This document shows, in pieces, positions 22,101 to 34,350 of a DNA stretch of 64,000 nt. The notes below the pieces were generated by a model. That model saw nothing but the letters and a program-made list of their open reading frames with translations. It had not been told where the DNA came from and did not search any database. Source of the DNA: Himantopus leucocephalus. Lineage: Eukaryota > Chordata > Aves > Charadriiformes > Recurvirostridae. The position numbers were made by a program, and so were the translations under genes. The DNA lies in the NCBI GenBank assembly GCA_003993805.1, contig RSEF01000005.1:22469124-22533123 (forward strand). Direction: 5' to 3'. The first letter of the stretch is position 1. Each line of letters starts with the position of its first letter.

Positions 22101-25100
22101 TTTTTTCTTCCTGACACTCCTTGTCTTATTGGCTGCACATTGTTTAACATCTCCAAAATAGAACAAAGGCATCTCACATGAAATTATTTCACGCCCTATG
22201 TAAGCCTGATGCAGTCCTCAAGCAGGGCCCATGCTGTGCTGTGAATGAGACTCCATGAGAAAAGGTATGCCATTGCATCATCAAAGAGTACACTGTGAAG
22301 TGTAAAAGGACAGCTAGGATTTCAAGGGCAAGTTTGGTCACATCAACATTTCTTGTTGAGGCTAAGACCCCATTATCCAAGATGTCCTACTTATATTGCC
22401 AGATGGTGTAAGGACTTCAAGTGAAAAGGTGAGCAAACATAACACAAAACGGAAATCAGCTAGTTTGGGCTTGAGTGCCACCTAGGTCCCTGAGCTAATA
22501 TAAAAACATAACCTTTCTTAATACATCATTTTCTGTTCTTTGGCTAGTGGAATTCACAGGCTTAATGTTCCTCCTGTTTTGTTTAAAGTCTCAAGCTTTT
22601 CTCAAAACATGTTACCTAGGAGTGTCAGCTGAAAAGCAAGTTCTCACTGACTTCTGTGGAGGCAAGGCCACATCCTATGTGACAACAATGATCCATCAAG
22701 CCTGCCAATCCGCTCCTAAGGACCTTGACCCAATCCATAAAATCATTACTCTCTTCTCCTGCTTGAAGAGGTACCTCTTCAAGCATCACTTTGCACAGGA
22801 TAGAGAGCTGTAAAAAAACTGCTTGTTTGTATTGTTTAAAAATTATCAAACTCTGTGTGCTGCTGACGGGCAGGATCAGAGGCTCCTGTTCCTCCTGTCC
22901 TCCATCCCCTGCGTTATCCTTTGTACCTTCTCTGGGGTATGTCAGTGCATTCAGAGAGCGGAAAATAGTGTAGGGCCTTAGGGGTCTACAAAGTTTTATC
23001 ACAGAAATAGTAGGTGCCTCTGCACTCACTGGGCCACTGAGTCCAGGGGGATTTATCCATAGACCAAAAAGGCAGTGCTTTGCCTGTAAAGAGTTTTGTG
23101 TTATAGTGACAGCACACTAAAAATATTTAGGAGATGCTGTTTGTAACAAATCAGAGTATATCATGAGGATCTTGCTTCCATCCAACGGTGTGGGCCTGGT
23201 CATTGAGCTGCCTTTCAGCTTGCTGCTGGTAAGAAATAGCGTTCCTCGTGCCCCAGGCCTCAGCCTCAGAACCTTTCGTGTTATGGCCAGCTGTTCTGAC
23301 CAGGATTTGCCACATCCTAGCAGCTTCTTAACTCAGCTACTGCGTATCATTTCCTCACTGGATGAGTGCAAGGGAGCTGTAATCCCCCAGTCCCAGGCTA
23401 CTAATGCCCAATGTCAGGCTGAGAGCAAATGATCCAGTGTACGCCCAGCACTCGCAAAAGCACAACCTTAACTTGTAACGTAGCAAGTAACTTTGGCAGT
23501 AAGTGGCATGTCTTGGCAGAGTAAACACCAGTCATTGGAGGCTAGTGACATTTTGCCTGCCGCTATGTACAGATGCTCACTTGTTACAAGTACATGTTGC
23601 ACTTGTCTCATGCTTTGTAGCAATCAGCCCTTTGCTTGGATTTAGGTGAAATGGTCTGAAAAGGGACAAAGATTCATAGTGTGGGAGCAGCAGCTTAAGA
23701 AGTGGTTTTGATGTCTGCCCAAACAGCCATTAGAGGCAAAAGAAATGCCAATCTGGAGCTGGCAGAGTGTTTCAAGTGCTTTGAGTGCACGCAACTGCAT
23801 GATGGAAGTGACAATCAGATGGTGCCCCAATCATCTTTTGTCATTGGAAAAAGCTTAAATGCACAGTCATTCTCTAGGAGATAAAACTATTCTAGGGAAA
23901 AAGGTTTTGTTTGAGGGCTTGAGGGGGCTGCTGAACAAGGCCAAACATATTTTAAAGAAATCCTTCGTAACTAGTGCTTGTATTAGAAAATTCTAGGGGA
24001 AAATGAAGGGTATCAGGAAAGTAGAAGGCATTAAAAGCATAGACATGAGTTTAAACCTCTACTGGGAGAATAAAACAAACATAAAACAAAGGGTTTCATA
24101 CCTGATATAATTCCATCTTTTCATGAAATCCAACCCCTAAATCATTTTGGTTATCCCGGTCTCCAGAAATGGATGAGAAAGAAAGAATTTTAATTCTCAA
24201 AATAAAATGATGCCTTCTAATCAGCTTACAAAAATTTCAGACCCTAATGTTCCGAATACTACCATTTTAATTTTTCTAGAACAACTCATAATTTGACTTG
24301 ATTATCCCAAAAGACTCTTTCTTTACATAATCTCATCAAACCAGGGCCTTCTTAAACTATGTCAGTTCTTCTGTTGACTCTGGCAAGGTGTTCCTGGAGC
24401 TGCTGCCATCTCCACTGAGCTCGTCCAGTTGTAACTGTGGGGCCCTCTCCAGCATATGGCAAAGGAATAGATGCCCACACACATCCTTTATCTGTCTGAG
24501 GGAAGAGCTATGCTGCTATAGGCACAGCTGTGGATGGAGCATGCAGCAGGGGATGGGCATGTTCTGACTTGATTTAATACTGCATTTTGCTGGGCAGAAA
24601 AACACTCCAGTGTAAAAATGTCTTTGGCAGAACGTCTCCCTGCAATGTCAATCCTCCCTTCCATCCCCCTGCATCTCAAACAGCTGTGGTGCTCTCTCCA
24701 GTGTTACTCTAATGCCAAAATATTTGCTCATATCACAGAGATTTTAGGGATACAAGCAAGTGTGTGTTTGTGTGTAATGATTTTTGGAATATCTCCCCCG
24801 CTGTCAGTGGAAAGGCACCAGGATGGGAAGGATCCAGAATATCTGCAAGAACTGGTGAATTAGTCACCTTTAAAGAAAAAAGTACCTGCCAGAAATTCTC
24901 TTCTTTAACACACCACAGACCTTTCCTTCCTATCCCATGTCAGCAAAATGTGCTTAATGGATCATACTGAACCTTTGCAGAATAGCAGCTGCTCATTTTA
25001 CAGATTTAATAAAGGCCAGTTTCAATGGGTTACGGGTCTGCTACTGCCAGACACGAACCGCTCCAAAAGCACATGCTAGATCTGGGCTGTTCTGTGATCT

Positions 25101-26884
25101 TCGTTCTCCCAGACTACAGGCCAAGAACTCAAGTTAAATGGTGAGCTACAGCAGTAGTGAAATAAGAGTTTGTCAAGGTGCGACACTTGTGAGCTGAGCT
25201 CAATAATATACATTTTATGGTTCCAAGCCATAGCCCAGTTCAGAAAAAAAAAAAGTCTGCATTTATTCAACAAAGGACTTGTAGTATTATTGCTAGTGGA
25301 ATTTGAAAAAATAAACGTTGTTGAAGAATTGCCTGAGCCTCTCTGGTTATCCACTGTTGAGCTGAGTTCTTAGCTGGATAAGTTAAGGTGAAGTATTAAT
25401 GATCTTCGTTCAAGGAAGCACTCAATCACATCCCTAACTTTGGTATTATAACTAGTCCCGTTGGAATCTATTGCACAGCTCAGATGCTTAAAGGTAGACA
25501 CATGTCTATGTACTTTCCTGCCTAAATCCTTCAACTGAAGAGCTAATATTTATAAACAGGAGACAAGCTGAATAAAAACAGAAAGTGATCCAGACCAGGC
25601 AAAAATAAAGACTAGTAAATGCAAATGCAAAGTGTTTCAAATTAAGGGAGAAAGCAGAGAGAGACTAAAGGGATGCAAGACAAAGCTCTAGATGTAGACG
25701 TTAGATGTTGTACATGAACTGTAACACTGAGTATAGTGCAGCAAAAGGACAGCTTTCCCCAAATGCTTGAACACAGTATTGCCACTGAGGAAATTAATTG
25801 AATTAGATTAATAAGAATACGAAAGTCCCCTTTGCAAACATAACTGCTCACATACACACAAATGCAATTATTTTGTGTTTAACTGACAGGAGAAATTTGT
25901 GTGTGAAATTAGCAAGGAGAAGAACTATGGCAAAACAAACAAATAGCATGGGAAAGTGCTAACTGCACAGTCAATGCGGCAAAGATCCTGTGTTCTGTCT
26001 ATGACTCAAGGAACGAAATAGAAAAGTTAAGAGCTCACACCATGAGCTCCCAGCAGCGTGACTGTTTATGTGCAACAAAAGGACTAAATAAATACAAGGA
26101 AATGGGGAGAAAAAAGTTCCATCAACAATTTTTAACCATATGTTTTCTAAAGAAATAGCCTCTCATGGAGCTTTAGCTCCACTTACTGGCTGTAAATTAA
26201 AGTCCTTATATATACTCAAAGGACAGCTCTCAAATAATTTTTACTGCCTTCAGTCTGGTCTCCTGCACTGTCCAGCTGAGCTACTCTGACTGACCTTGGT
26301 GCAGCATAAATCAGAGGCACAGCAGTATGCAGAAGTCAGTGAGGTCTACCAGACCAGCCACACCAGCATTCACCACATTTGTGGTGCTCTGAGCTCCCCT
26401 AGGCTACCTACTGCTGCCAAGTCCACGCCTGGCAAGGCAAAGAGCATACCCGGGTATGTAACACTGTGATTAACAACTGTGATAACAACTGTGATTCACG
26501 AAGCAGAGAGATCATGTACCAGTCCTCCTACAGTTGCAAGATGTGAGCATTTATCTGCCCCACCACCTCAGCACAACCAGTGTCTTTTTAAATGTACTAC
26601 AAAGGGTGCATGCCTCATATCAAGGAGTAACGGAGACATTGCTTATCTGGCTTGTCTCCTCCTCAGCATCACAACTGGGTTTGCAGATTGAATTACCTTA
26701 ATCCTCCTCATTCTTACCATGGAGCACATATGTAACATGTCAGCATAGACACTTAGGAAGAACTAGAAAAGCCAGACATAAGACGAGATACAGTGGCCAA
26801 AAGTGGGTAAGGAAATAGCTGGAAGTCTGTTACCCATTCATAAAGGCCAATGGTTGGACCCTTAGTAGGAATACAACAGTACCT
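22101..26884. other. Non-coding stretch, no gene supported
   Basis: No recognised gene or repeat family. Frames at 22625-23029 (minus, 134 codons) and 22547-22813 (plus, 88 codons) overlap on opposite strands and neither has a known domain. A perfect 26-bp palindrome at 22760-22785 is the one clear structure. The remainder is unremarkable AT-rich sequence with short A or T runs. Confidence 0.6.
22760..22785. repeat. Perfect 26-bp palindrome
   Basis: Each half is 13 bases (tgcttgaagaggt and its exact reverse complement) with no spacer, centred on a GGTACC KpnI-type core. It is not simple AT repeat sequence. It could form a cruciform or a short RNA hairpin, or be a dimeric binding site. No function can be assigned. 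Confidence 0.9.
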
Positions 26885-27320
26885 ATAGATAGCTAATCAG
26901 AGAAGAGCAGGGTAGCCTGAACTTATGGAATGTCCTATGAGGAGCAGCTAAGGACTTTGGGCTTATCTAGTTTGGAGAAAAGGAGGCTGAGGGGCAACCT
27001 CATTGCTCTCTACAGCTTCCTGAGGAGGGGAAGTGGAGAGGGAGGTGCTGATCTCTTCTCCCTGGTATCCAGTGATAGGATGCATAGGAATGGTTCAAAG
27101 CTGCACCAGGGGAGGCATAGACTGGACATTAGGAAACATTTATTTACTGATAAGGTGGTCAAACACTGGAACAGGCTTCCTAGAGACGTGGTCGATACCC
27201 CAAGCCTGTCAGTCTTTAAGAAGCATTTGGACAATGCCCTTAACAACAGGCTTTAACTTTTGGTCAGCCCTGAACTGGTCAGGCAGTTGGACTAGATGAT
27301 CATTGTGCATCTCTGGTATT
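26885..27320 (+). mobile_element. CR1 LINE 3' fragment, plus strand, different subfamily
   Basis: The sequence encodes 108 codons (26930-27256) of CR1 ORF2 C-terminus: LRTLGLSSLEKRRLRGNLIA, SDRMHRNGSKLHQG, RHRLDIRKHLFTDKVVKHWN and RLPRDVVDTPSLSVFKKHLD are visible, with a stop at 27254-27256. The 3' UTR has 'ggcagttggactagatgatc' followed by a 'tattctactctg' tail rather than the 'atagaatcat' type of the other copies. The CR1 is 5'-truncated at about 26885-26925. The frame has stayed open, so the copy is moderately young or short enough to escape stops. Confidence 0.9.
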
Positions 27321-27385
27321 CTACTCTGTGCCAGCATTTTTCTATTATATACCAGCAATACTCTATTCTATTCCAGCAATATTTA
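27321..27385 (+). repeat. Degenerate CCAGCAAT/TATTCTATT tandem run after CR1
   Basis: Three loose copies of a motif like 'ccagcaatactctattct' follow the CR1 3' end ('gtgccagcatttttctatta', then 'ccagcaatactctattctat', then 'ccagcaatatt'). CR1 3' ends carry short tandem repeats, so this may be an expanded tail, or a separate simple repeat. Confidence 0.5.
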
Positions 27386-30300
27386 AAGGAATCCAGCTGT
27401 TACCCATTCAAGATGAGTGAAGCACATGTGACCCAAAAAGCTAGAGAAGAACTCACCAGCAGAAAGAAGACAAATCCCTTCCAAACCAGGGAGAACAGCA
27501 CATGCTGTCAGTGGTCCGTGTGAGGGCATTGCACTACCGTAATTAAGCCTGAACAGCAAATGGCAAAAATTCCCTTACAGAGCCAGAAAGCAATAAAAGG
27601 TGGACTCAGAAAGCCATGAGACAACTGTCTGCCAAAAAAACCCACACCCTCATGATACCTGTAACATCAGACCATCCTCAAGAATGGAAACAACATGCTT
27701 AGTCAACCTCCTGTTCTTCAGTAATGTGTATTCTGGACACGTGTATAGCTTTACAGTCGCTAATTTTAACAAACTTTTTCTGACCTTCAGCAGAGTGAAA
27801 CAGGCTGGGGATTTCCCTACAGATTTCCTAGCCATGCCCCAGTTCTCGTGGGAGGAATCTAGTGTGAATTAACCGCCTGCTGTTCCTGCTCACAGTCACA
27901 TACTTCACCCAAGCGCCTGACGCCTGTTGTGATCTGACAGGCTGTGGTGGTACCTGCAGGCGGTGGGTAAGGCAGAAGCACAGGTGGTAGAAAACACTGT
28001 TGCTGTGATCACTCTGTGTCTGCAGGGAGCCAAGGTTAGCTCTTGACCTGCTCGTTTGAGGTAAAAAAAACGTTGCCACACAACTATACTAGCAAAGTAG
28101 CCGTCTTTAGGTCAGAGTTAACTGAACCCAACGTGACCTTACTTCTGCTCATTTTTCTAGTGTAGAAAAGCTCAAAGGCATAATGCAAAGTCACATGTAT
28201 TAAAAGGGACTACCTTAGAAAGGTTACCTCTTCATTTAATCATACATTTCAGTTATTGCTCAATTAACATACCTTATGCATTTTCATCCCTCTATTACAG
28301 CTGCAGTATCTTTAGACCTGGAGCTGTACGGCTCTGTGCCAGGCATTTACTGTTATCTGCTGAGATAGGTAAATCATTTTCTTTAGTATAGACTGTCAGC
28401 ATGTATCCTTTCAAAGCAGAGCATAATTTCTGTGGTCTTTTATAAGGAAGTATGCCAGGTTTGTAATAGAGTGAGAGGACCCTTGTTTCCCCACACCTCT
28501 CTATCTGCACCAGGGTTGGAGGTATAACAGGTTGTGTGCATGTTCAGGACCCAAGATGACAGCACAGGACGCCCACCTCTAAAGTCTCCCGCTCATTAGG
28601 AACTTTGGTCTCTGTACACCAGTTGGCACCTAACTTCTCTGTCATGTCCATGAATAAGACATCCAGTACAACACTTCAGAAGTTCAGAAAGAGTGATCAG
28701 GAATTTCACAAGGAGACTGTCTCTATTAAAGATCAAATTGTCTCTGAGCACAGAGTGAAAGACTTCATTAATTTATACAACAGCTTGTCATCATGACTGT
28801 ATTGCACCATACACACTTGCAAAGAGCTCCTCCGGCAGTACAGTCCGGCACAGGTCCAGAGAAAATTAGCTACAACTCATATGGAGCTTCTTGCTAAGCT
28901 GATCATGCTGCTTTCAGGATAAAAGCTAGTATCTCCAGGCAGAGCTACTGCCCTACCTATATGTACCAGCCTACTTAGTGGTCATGCAGAGACCTCAGTC
29001 CCGTGCTCCATCGCAGTGTAGATGGGCTTTCTGTTGCTTATGATCTCAATGAAAAGCATTTGTAAACATGGCAAATCAGTCACAGTTTTTGTCCAAAGTG
29101 AACTCTAGAAGCACAGACTGTTTTTACTGCATCTCTGTTTTGCCTCTCCAGACAAAGCCCATCCACCACTTCACATTCAAACTTTACTAGTTTATACACA
29201 GCGCAACTACTGCCCTAGCTGCTTGTCACTGTAAGTGGCTGAATCTTAAAAGTAGTGTTATAGAAAAGATGAATTGGGTTCAAAACAGGAATACTGTGTG
29301 TCCATCCTTTGGGACATGGCCTTCCAAATCCATAGGGAAAAAACTGCATATTAAATAATGGGTGTACACTGGTGTAAAACTACTTTGCACAAGCAACAAC
29401 CATGTTCAGGCTTAAAAGGCTGCTTGAATCAGTTGATAAAGTTGAGATGTTGCTGTTCTGGTGAATGGGAGAGTGGGTTCATGCTCCCATGGCTCCATAT
29501 GCAGAGCTCAAGGTCTATGTCTTACTTCATTTTCCAATATGGAGCACAGAGGTTTTATGCTAGCTATCTCCACAGGGAAGAATCATTCCCAACAAAAGCC
29601 AGGAGAAAAATCACAATCACAAAAGCACTTCTAATAGAAATATATAGCAATAAAGGACAAGGGGAAAAAAAAAAAAAAACCAAACCAAAACCAAAAAACA
29701 CTTTGAAACTGGAGAAGGCTTTGCTTGCCCAGAAATGTTTAACCATTTAATATAAAGCCTCAGGAAGGAAATGCAATAATCTACAATATTATCACTGAAC
29801 TGCTTTATTATCTAAAATATAAATTAGAAAGTCACCCTGCTGTGAGACAAAATATCATTAACTTCCTGATCTTTAGAGCAGCCAAGTCCTTCAAGGGATA
29901 CTTAATATCAAAGCATAGCATATCTCACTTCGTTCAGCTGAAACGGCTATGTACAAAGTATAAAAGAAACACAGGCCTTACTTCTATTAAGCATGAAAGC
30001 TGAAGACTACAACAGAAATTGTTGATCCTCCCATACCTCTGGAATGGAATAGTTACACAGAAGGAGAACAAATTCATCAAGAAATTGTCCATCAGTTTTC
30101 AGTTGGAATATGATTCATCACTCCTTTTTTCCCCTTCCTTCTCTATACATTCCTTCTGGTGTTTCAGATAAAGTTAACAGTGATGAAAATGCACCTCCTA
30201 GCCAGAAAAGCCTCAGCAATAAATGGATATGGGGTTCCCTAGGTGAAAATGGGGGGAACATATTGCAGGATACATAGTTCACAACTTGTGTGCAATTAGA

Positions 30301-33300
30301 GTGGGCTTCGTGTTCAGAAATTGAGCTTAATGTCTTTGTATTGCTTACATCCTACAAAGAGTGTTAAAATGGTGTAGAAGCCTTGAGCTGGCCAAGTGTA
30401 CAGTTGTTCGTACTAAGTGGTGAGTCTTGTCTAAAACCAAATGATCCATTATACTTATGGCAAATTCAGATGAGATTGGTAAAGATTAAGGGATTAAAAA
30501 TCAATATAACATTTAAATGTAGATTTGAAAGTAATTCTTACCAGGTCCTGAGTCTGCTATTCTTGAAAGACAGTGGGGGAATATTAGGCACACTATCAGG
30601 AGTCACAATCCATTTCTACTTGCTGAGCGTGGAAACAAAAATACCTATTGCAAAATAGTGGCAGCAGTATTGGAATATCTCTTCAAGAATAGGTAAAGAA
30701 CAATAGATTATGGGAGAACGCCTACATCTCATCTTCTCTCCAAAAGATGTGTTCCCTTACAGGTGGAAATGAGTGAAGGGTACAGACTTCTGAGTCCACC
30801 TTTTCCTCACCATGGGATTTACTACCTGCTCCCCCATCATGGGCAGTACCAGTGCTTTACTTACCAGACACGCTTTTCCCACAAAACAAGGTGCTGCACA
30901 TAAATAGAAGGGAGGAAATAGAATTTAGTATGAATTTGGGGTCACTCTTCCATGAGGGTTGCTCCAAAATATCATGATTTATGAAAGGATACTGGTTTTG
31001 TCTTGATTACTATTACTAATGTGGAAAAGATAGTGGGATATAGAGAAAATGACCCGAAACAGGGAAAGGAGAAGTCTGGGCCTGTAGCTTCACTATTCCT
31101 TTAAAAAAGGTCTTTAAAAACTCTAGGTGTGCAGACAATTTGGACTTCCAAGAAATGAAATGCAAGTACAGGGTGCTGTTGTACACTGGCTCATTTTAAG
31201 CTCTAGGTATCTGTAAATGTCCCCTTGTGTTTAAGGGAGCTTAACTAACACAATATTTAGACACCTGAGAGGTCTATAAATCAAAAGCACATAAGGTGCA
31301 TGCATGTCAGATGGTCCCTGTTATAAACTGACCAAAACCTCAGATCAAATTTGCAAACATATCATTCTTTTCACAAACTACCCCTCTCCAGCATGATATT
31401 GTGATATTCATTAAAACTGGTGATGCAGTTTGAGTAAAGGGAATAAAACAGAGGTAATTCAAAAGGAGGACTCAAATAGCTCAGAAGCTGGCGTAAAGCA
31501 TGAAAGGACCATCTTTGTATCCCACCTGACAATGCAGTTTGCAGCAGTCTTGTCACAGCCACACTGCAGCACCAGGAGTGGTGTCAGCTAAATGAGAAGG
31601 CTCTTTTCTTTCTCAATTCTTAGTCACGCTTACAGTTACTGTGTAGCTCTTGTTCCTGCAGGCTGAGATCTGACAGCCAAAAAAGAGCTATTGGATGAAT
31701 TTCACTTGTCTCTCTGCTTAAGTCTCAGCTAATTCTTCAGCTGCGTCAATTGGGACTTGAGTGGTACATAAAGCTTGCAGTGGCTCTCTGCAAAAGAAAT
31801 TTCACTCTTTGGTACTGTATAGTTTACAGTGGGTGATTTTAGCATTCATCTGAGAAATCTTTAACAGAAATATTAATACTGGAAATATAAATACTGGTAT
31901 GAATGAGATGATATGAATTGAAATGTGGGTATATGAAAGCACCAGGAAAAAATGTCAGAACAAGGGTCAAAGGACTGGTATGCATTAATTGCTACGGAAC
32001 ACCATATCTGTGATTTTATGCAAAAGACTGAAAAAAGGAAGAAAAAATTCACTTAAACATAAGGTGAAGGTGGAGAACAGCTCTGGAGCCATAAAATACA
32101 CAGATAAAGAAAAAGTGAAGTTCATAAATTTTACCTAAAACCTGTACGGGGCAAGAAAAAACATGAGGCAAGGAGTCCAAACATCACTAATTCCACATAA
32201 AGGCATGTGTATTTCTTACATTCCTCATTTTTAACTACAATAACATACCACTGCAGAAAAATTTCAGTATGAGTTTATATATTTACTTCCTTCTTCATAA
32301 ATAATTTTCTCCATCCCTTTATTGTCTGGTCTCGTTCTAGTTTATCAGTATCCTCTCTTCCCGGGATGTCAAACAGTGAAAGAAATATTTCCAGAGTTCC
32401 TTCTGTGCACAACCTCTTCAAAAGCTGTGCCTTCTAATCTACTTGGATAGTTGCTGTTTGTTGTGTGAGTCTCCTAACAAGCACGTAAGCAGTTTGCAGC
32501 ACATAGGGCAGAGGGTTTTGTTTGCAGGTCTGATGTTTCTTTTTTAAAAAGGTGTTAAAAGAAGAGTCAATAGGTCCTTGCAGCTGCTTAGAGCATGCTG
32601 CATAGCCTCTGGAGTGATGGGCATTTCTTCACTAGAAACATTTCAACAACAAAGATAGACCTAGGACCACTACTGCTCTTTGCAGCATTTCCTCTGGTAA
32701 CAGAGGAGGAGACTTTGGCTCTTGCTATGGGAGGATTTACGGGTGCTCTCCCAAGCCCTGCCGCAACTCACTGTGAGGTTTTAGGTGAGCTGCTGACATG
32801 ACCAAAGCATGGAGCAGACACCTGTCCTAAGGATAGACTCTGATAGCCAGGCAGCGCTGCCTGCAATAAAGCCCATCTCAACCTTGTCAGAATAAAACAT
32901 GTGATGTACAACTTCTACCTGTGGCAAGTTTGGAATAACGACTGTTAGTCCAAGACGACTGAGTCTTCCTTTCATTCACACAGCAGTACATATGTCCTAA
33001 ATCCAAGTTACAGCTGAGTGAAAGAGGAAGGACTACATATGATAGGTAGGTTATCCTGACTAGCTGGCAGGGACAGTTTGTTATCATGCCTCCCGTGACT
33101 CCAGTAGCAGCAAACAGGTTGTTCTCACTTCAGTCTGATCTCATGAACAGACTAGCAGCCAGCTGCCAAGAAGATGGAGTCAGGAGAAGCACTCTCTTTC
33201 CCAGCCTCTTGCTCGCTGGGAGATGAAACAGTTGAAGTATGTAGGAACAAAGGTGTACAGATTGCACCTGGGCAATTCCCAGCCCATTCCTTTGCTGTCT

Positions 33301-34274
33301 CTGTCTAGCACTGGTGCAGCTAAAGAATTAGGTCCCCTTAAAGCAGTCAAGTAACAGAAGACATTCTCTAAGTTTCTCTTAAAGATGTAATTGAAGACAG
33401 AGTAGGTTTGGCTGCCACATGAAACAAGATTCATGCAGTAAAGGAACTACTTACCCCATGAAATGTCACATTATTCTGGTCTGTGAAGGAGGCCACTTAC
33501 CAACTTAACGAAAGAATGGGAGAAAAGCAATGGGTTAGGAGCAACACAGAGCATGAAGGGAAAAGCAGGAGAGATTAAATAGAATGAGAAAGTACAACTG
33601 AGCTCTCTTAAGTCCACTGCCACATAACATAACATACTCGAACTGATCGATTGAACATAATGCTGTAATGCTAATGCAGAAACAAAAGAGGTAACTTGGC
33701 CATTTCACTATCTGCGGCTACTGCAGTTAATCAAGTTTTGACATTGTGGTTTTCTTTCCTTTTTGTTCCACCCCAGACTAAACCAACGCAGAGACAGGAT
33801 GTTCCTGCAAAGCAGCAGGGGCCAAAGAAGCAGATGGGGACAGGCCTGTTCCTCGCTAGTCCTGGTACACTCTTCACAACATCATTTCCTGTGCTTTGCC
33901 TTGTTCTGTTAAAATTCCTGCAGGCAAGGGAAAGAGGATGGCTTGTAACACAAAGCACAGCATGTGTGCTGTGACTTTTGTCTTTATTTCTAGTCCAGGT
34001 CCCTGAGTCATAGAATATGCGTTAATTCTCAGCGCACAAAGATATTCCTCAAGTGCTTCAACAGTCACATTTTTAAAAAATAAATCTTCTGTTTCTTCCA
34101 GCAGCTCACAGTCTCTCTTTAGATTTCTGTATTATTCTTACTATTGTTCAAATCAAGGCAGCAGATTTACTGGCACCATAAACTGGGAGACTGACAGAGA
34201 GACTCACACAGAGCGTGCATTTCATATGTTCCACCATGCCTGGGCTGGACTGGCTGCATCCTCCCAGAAGGAAG
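27386..34274. other. Non-coding stretch, no gene supported
   Basis: Nothing coding is recognised. An A-rich run at 29665-29699 is followed by CCAAA-type repeats, but no retrocopy body is visible before it. The longest frame is 130 codons (29358-29750, plus) and ends in that A-rich run. No LTR or DNA transposon ends were seen. Confidence 0.55.
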
Positions 34275-34350
34275 AGCTGTTTTTCTTGCTTTTGTCCGAC
34301 CTTTTCCAGTGCAGCTGTTTTTCTTGCTTTTGTCAGACCTTTTCCAGGGC
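34275..34350. repeat. 38-bp tandem duplication, two copies
   Basis: Two adjacent 38-bp units begin 'agctgtttttcttgctttt' at 34275 and 34313 and differ at two positions. The sequence is T/C-rich. It is most likely a replication-slippage duplication and may be length-variable. Confidence 0.9.

Noticed and set aside
22547..22813. Possible LINE-like C-terminus (CLKRYLFKHHF)
   Set aside because: Only a short hydrophobic/basic motif is seen, it lies across the palindrome, and no neighbouring reverse transcriptase blocks are present.
29358..29750. Processed retrocopy suggested by a frame ending in an A-rich run
   Set aside because: No recognisable protein, no polyadenylation signal well placed before the A run, and no flanking duplication seen.
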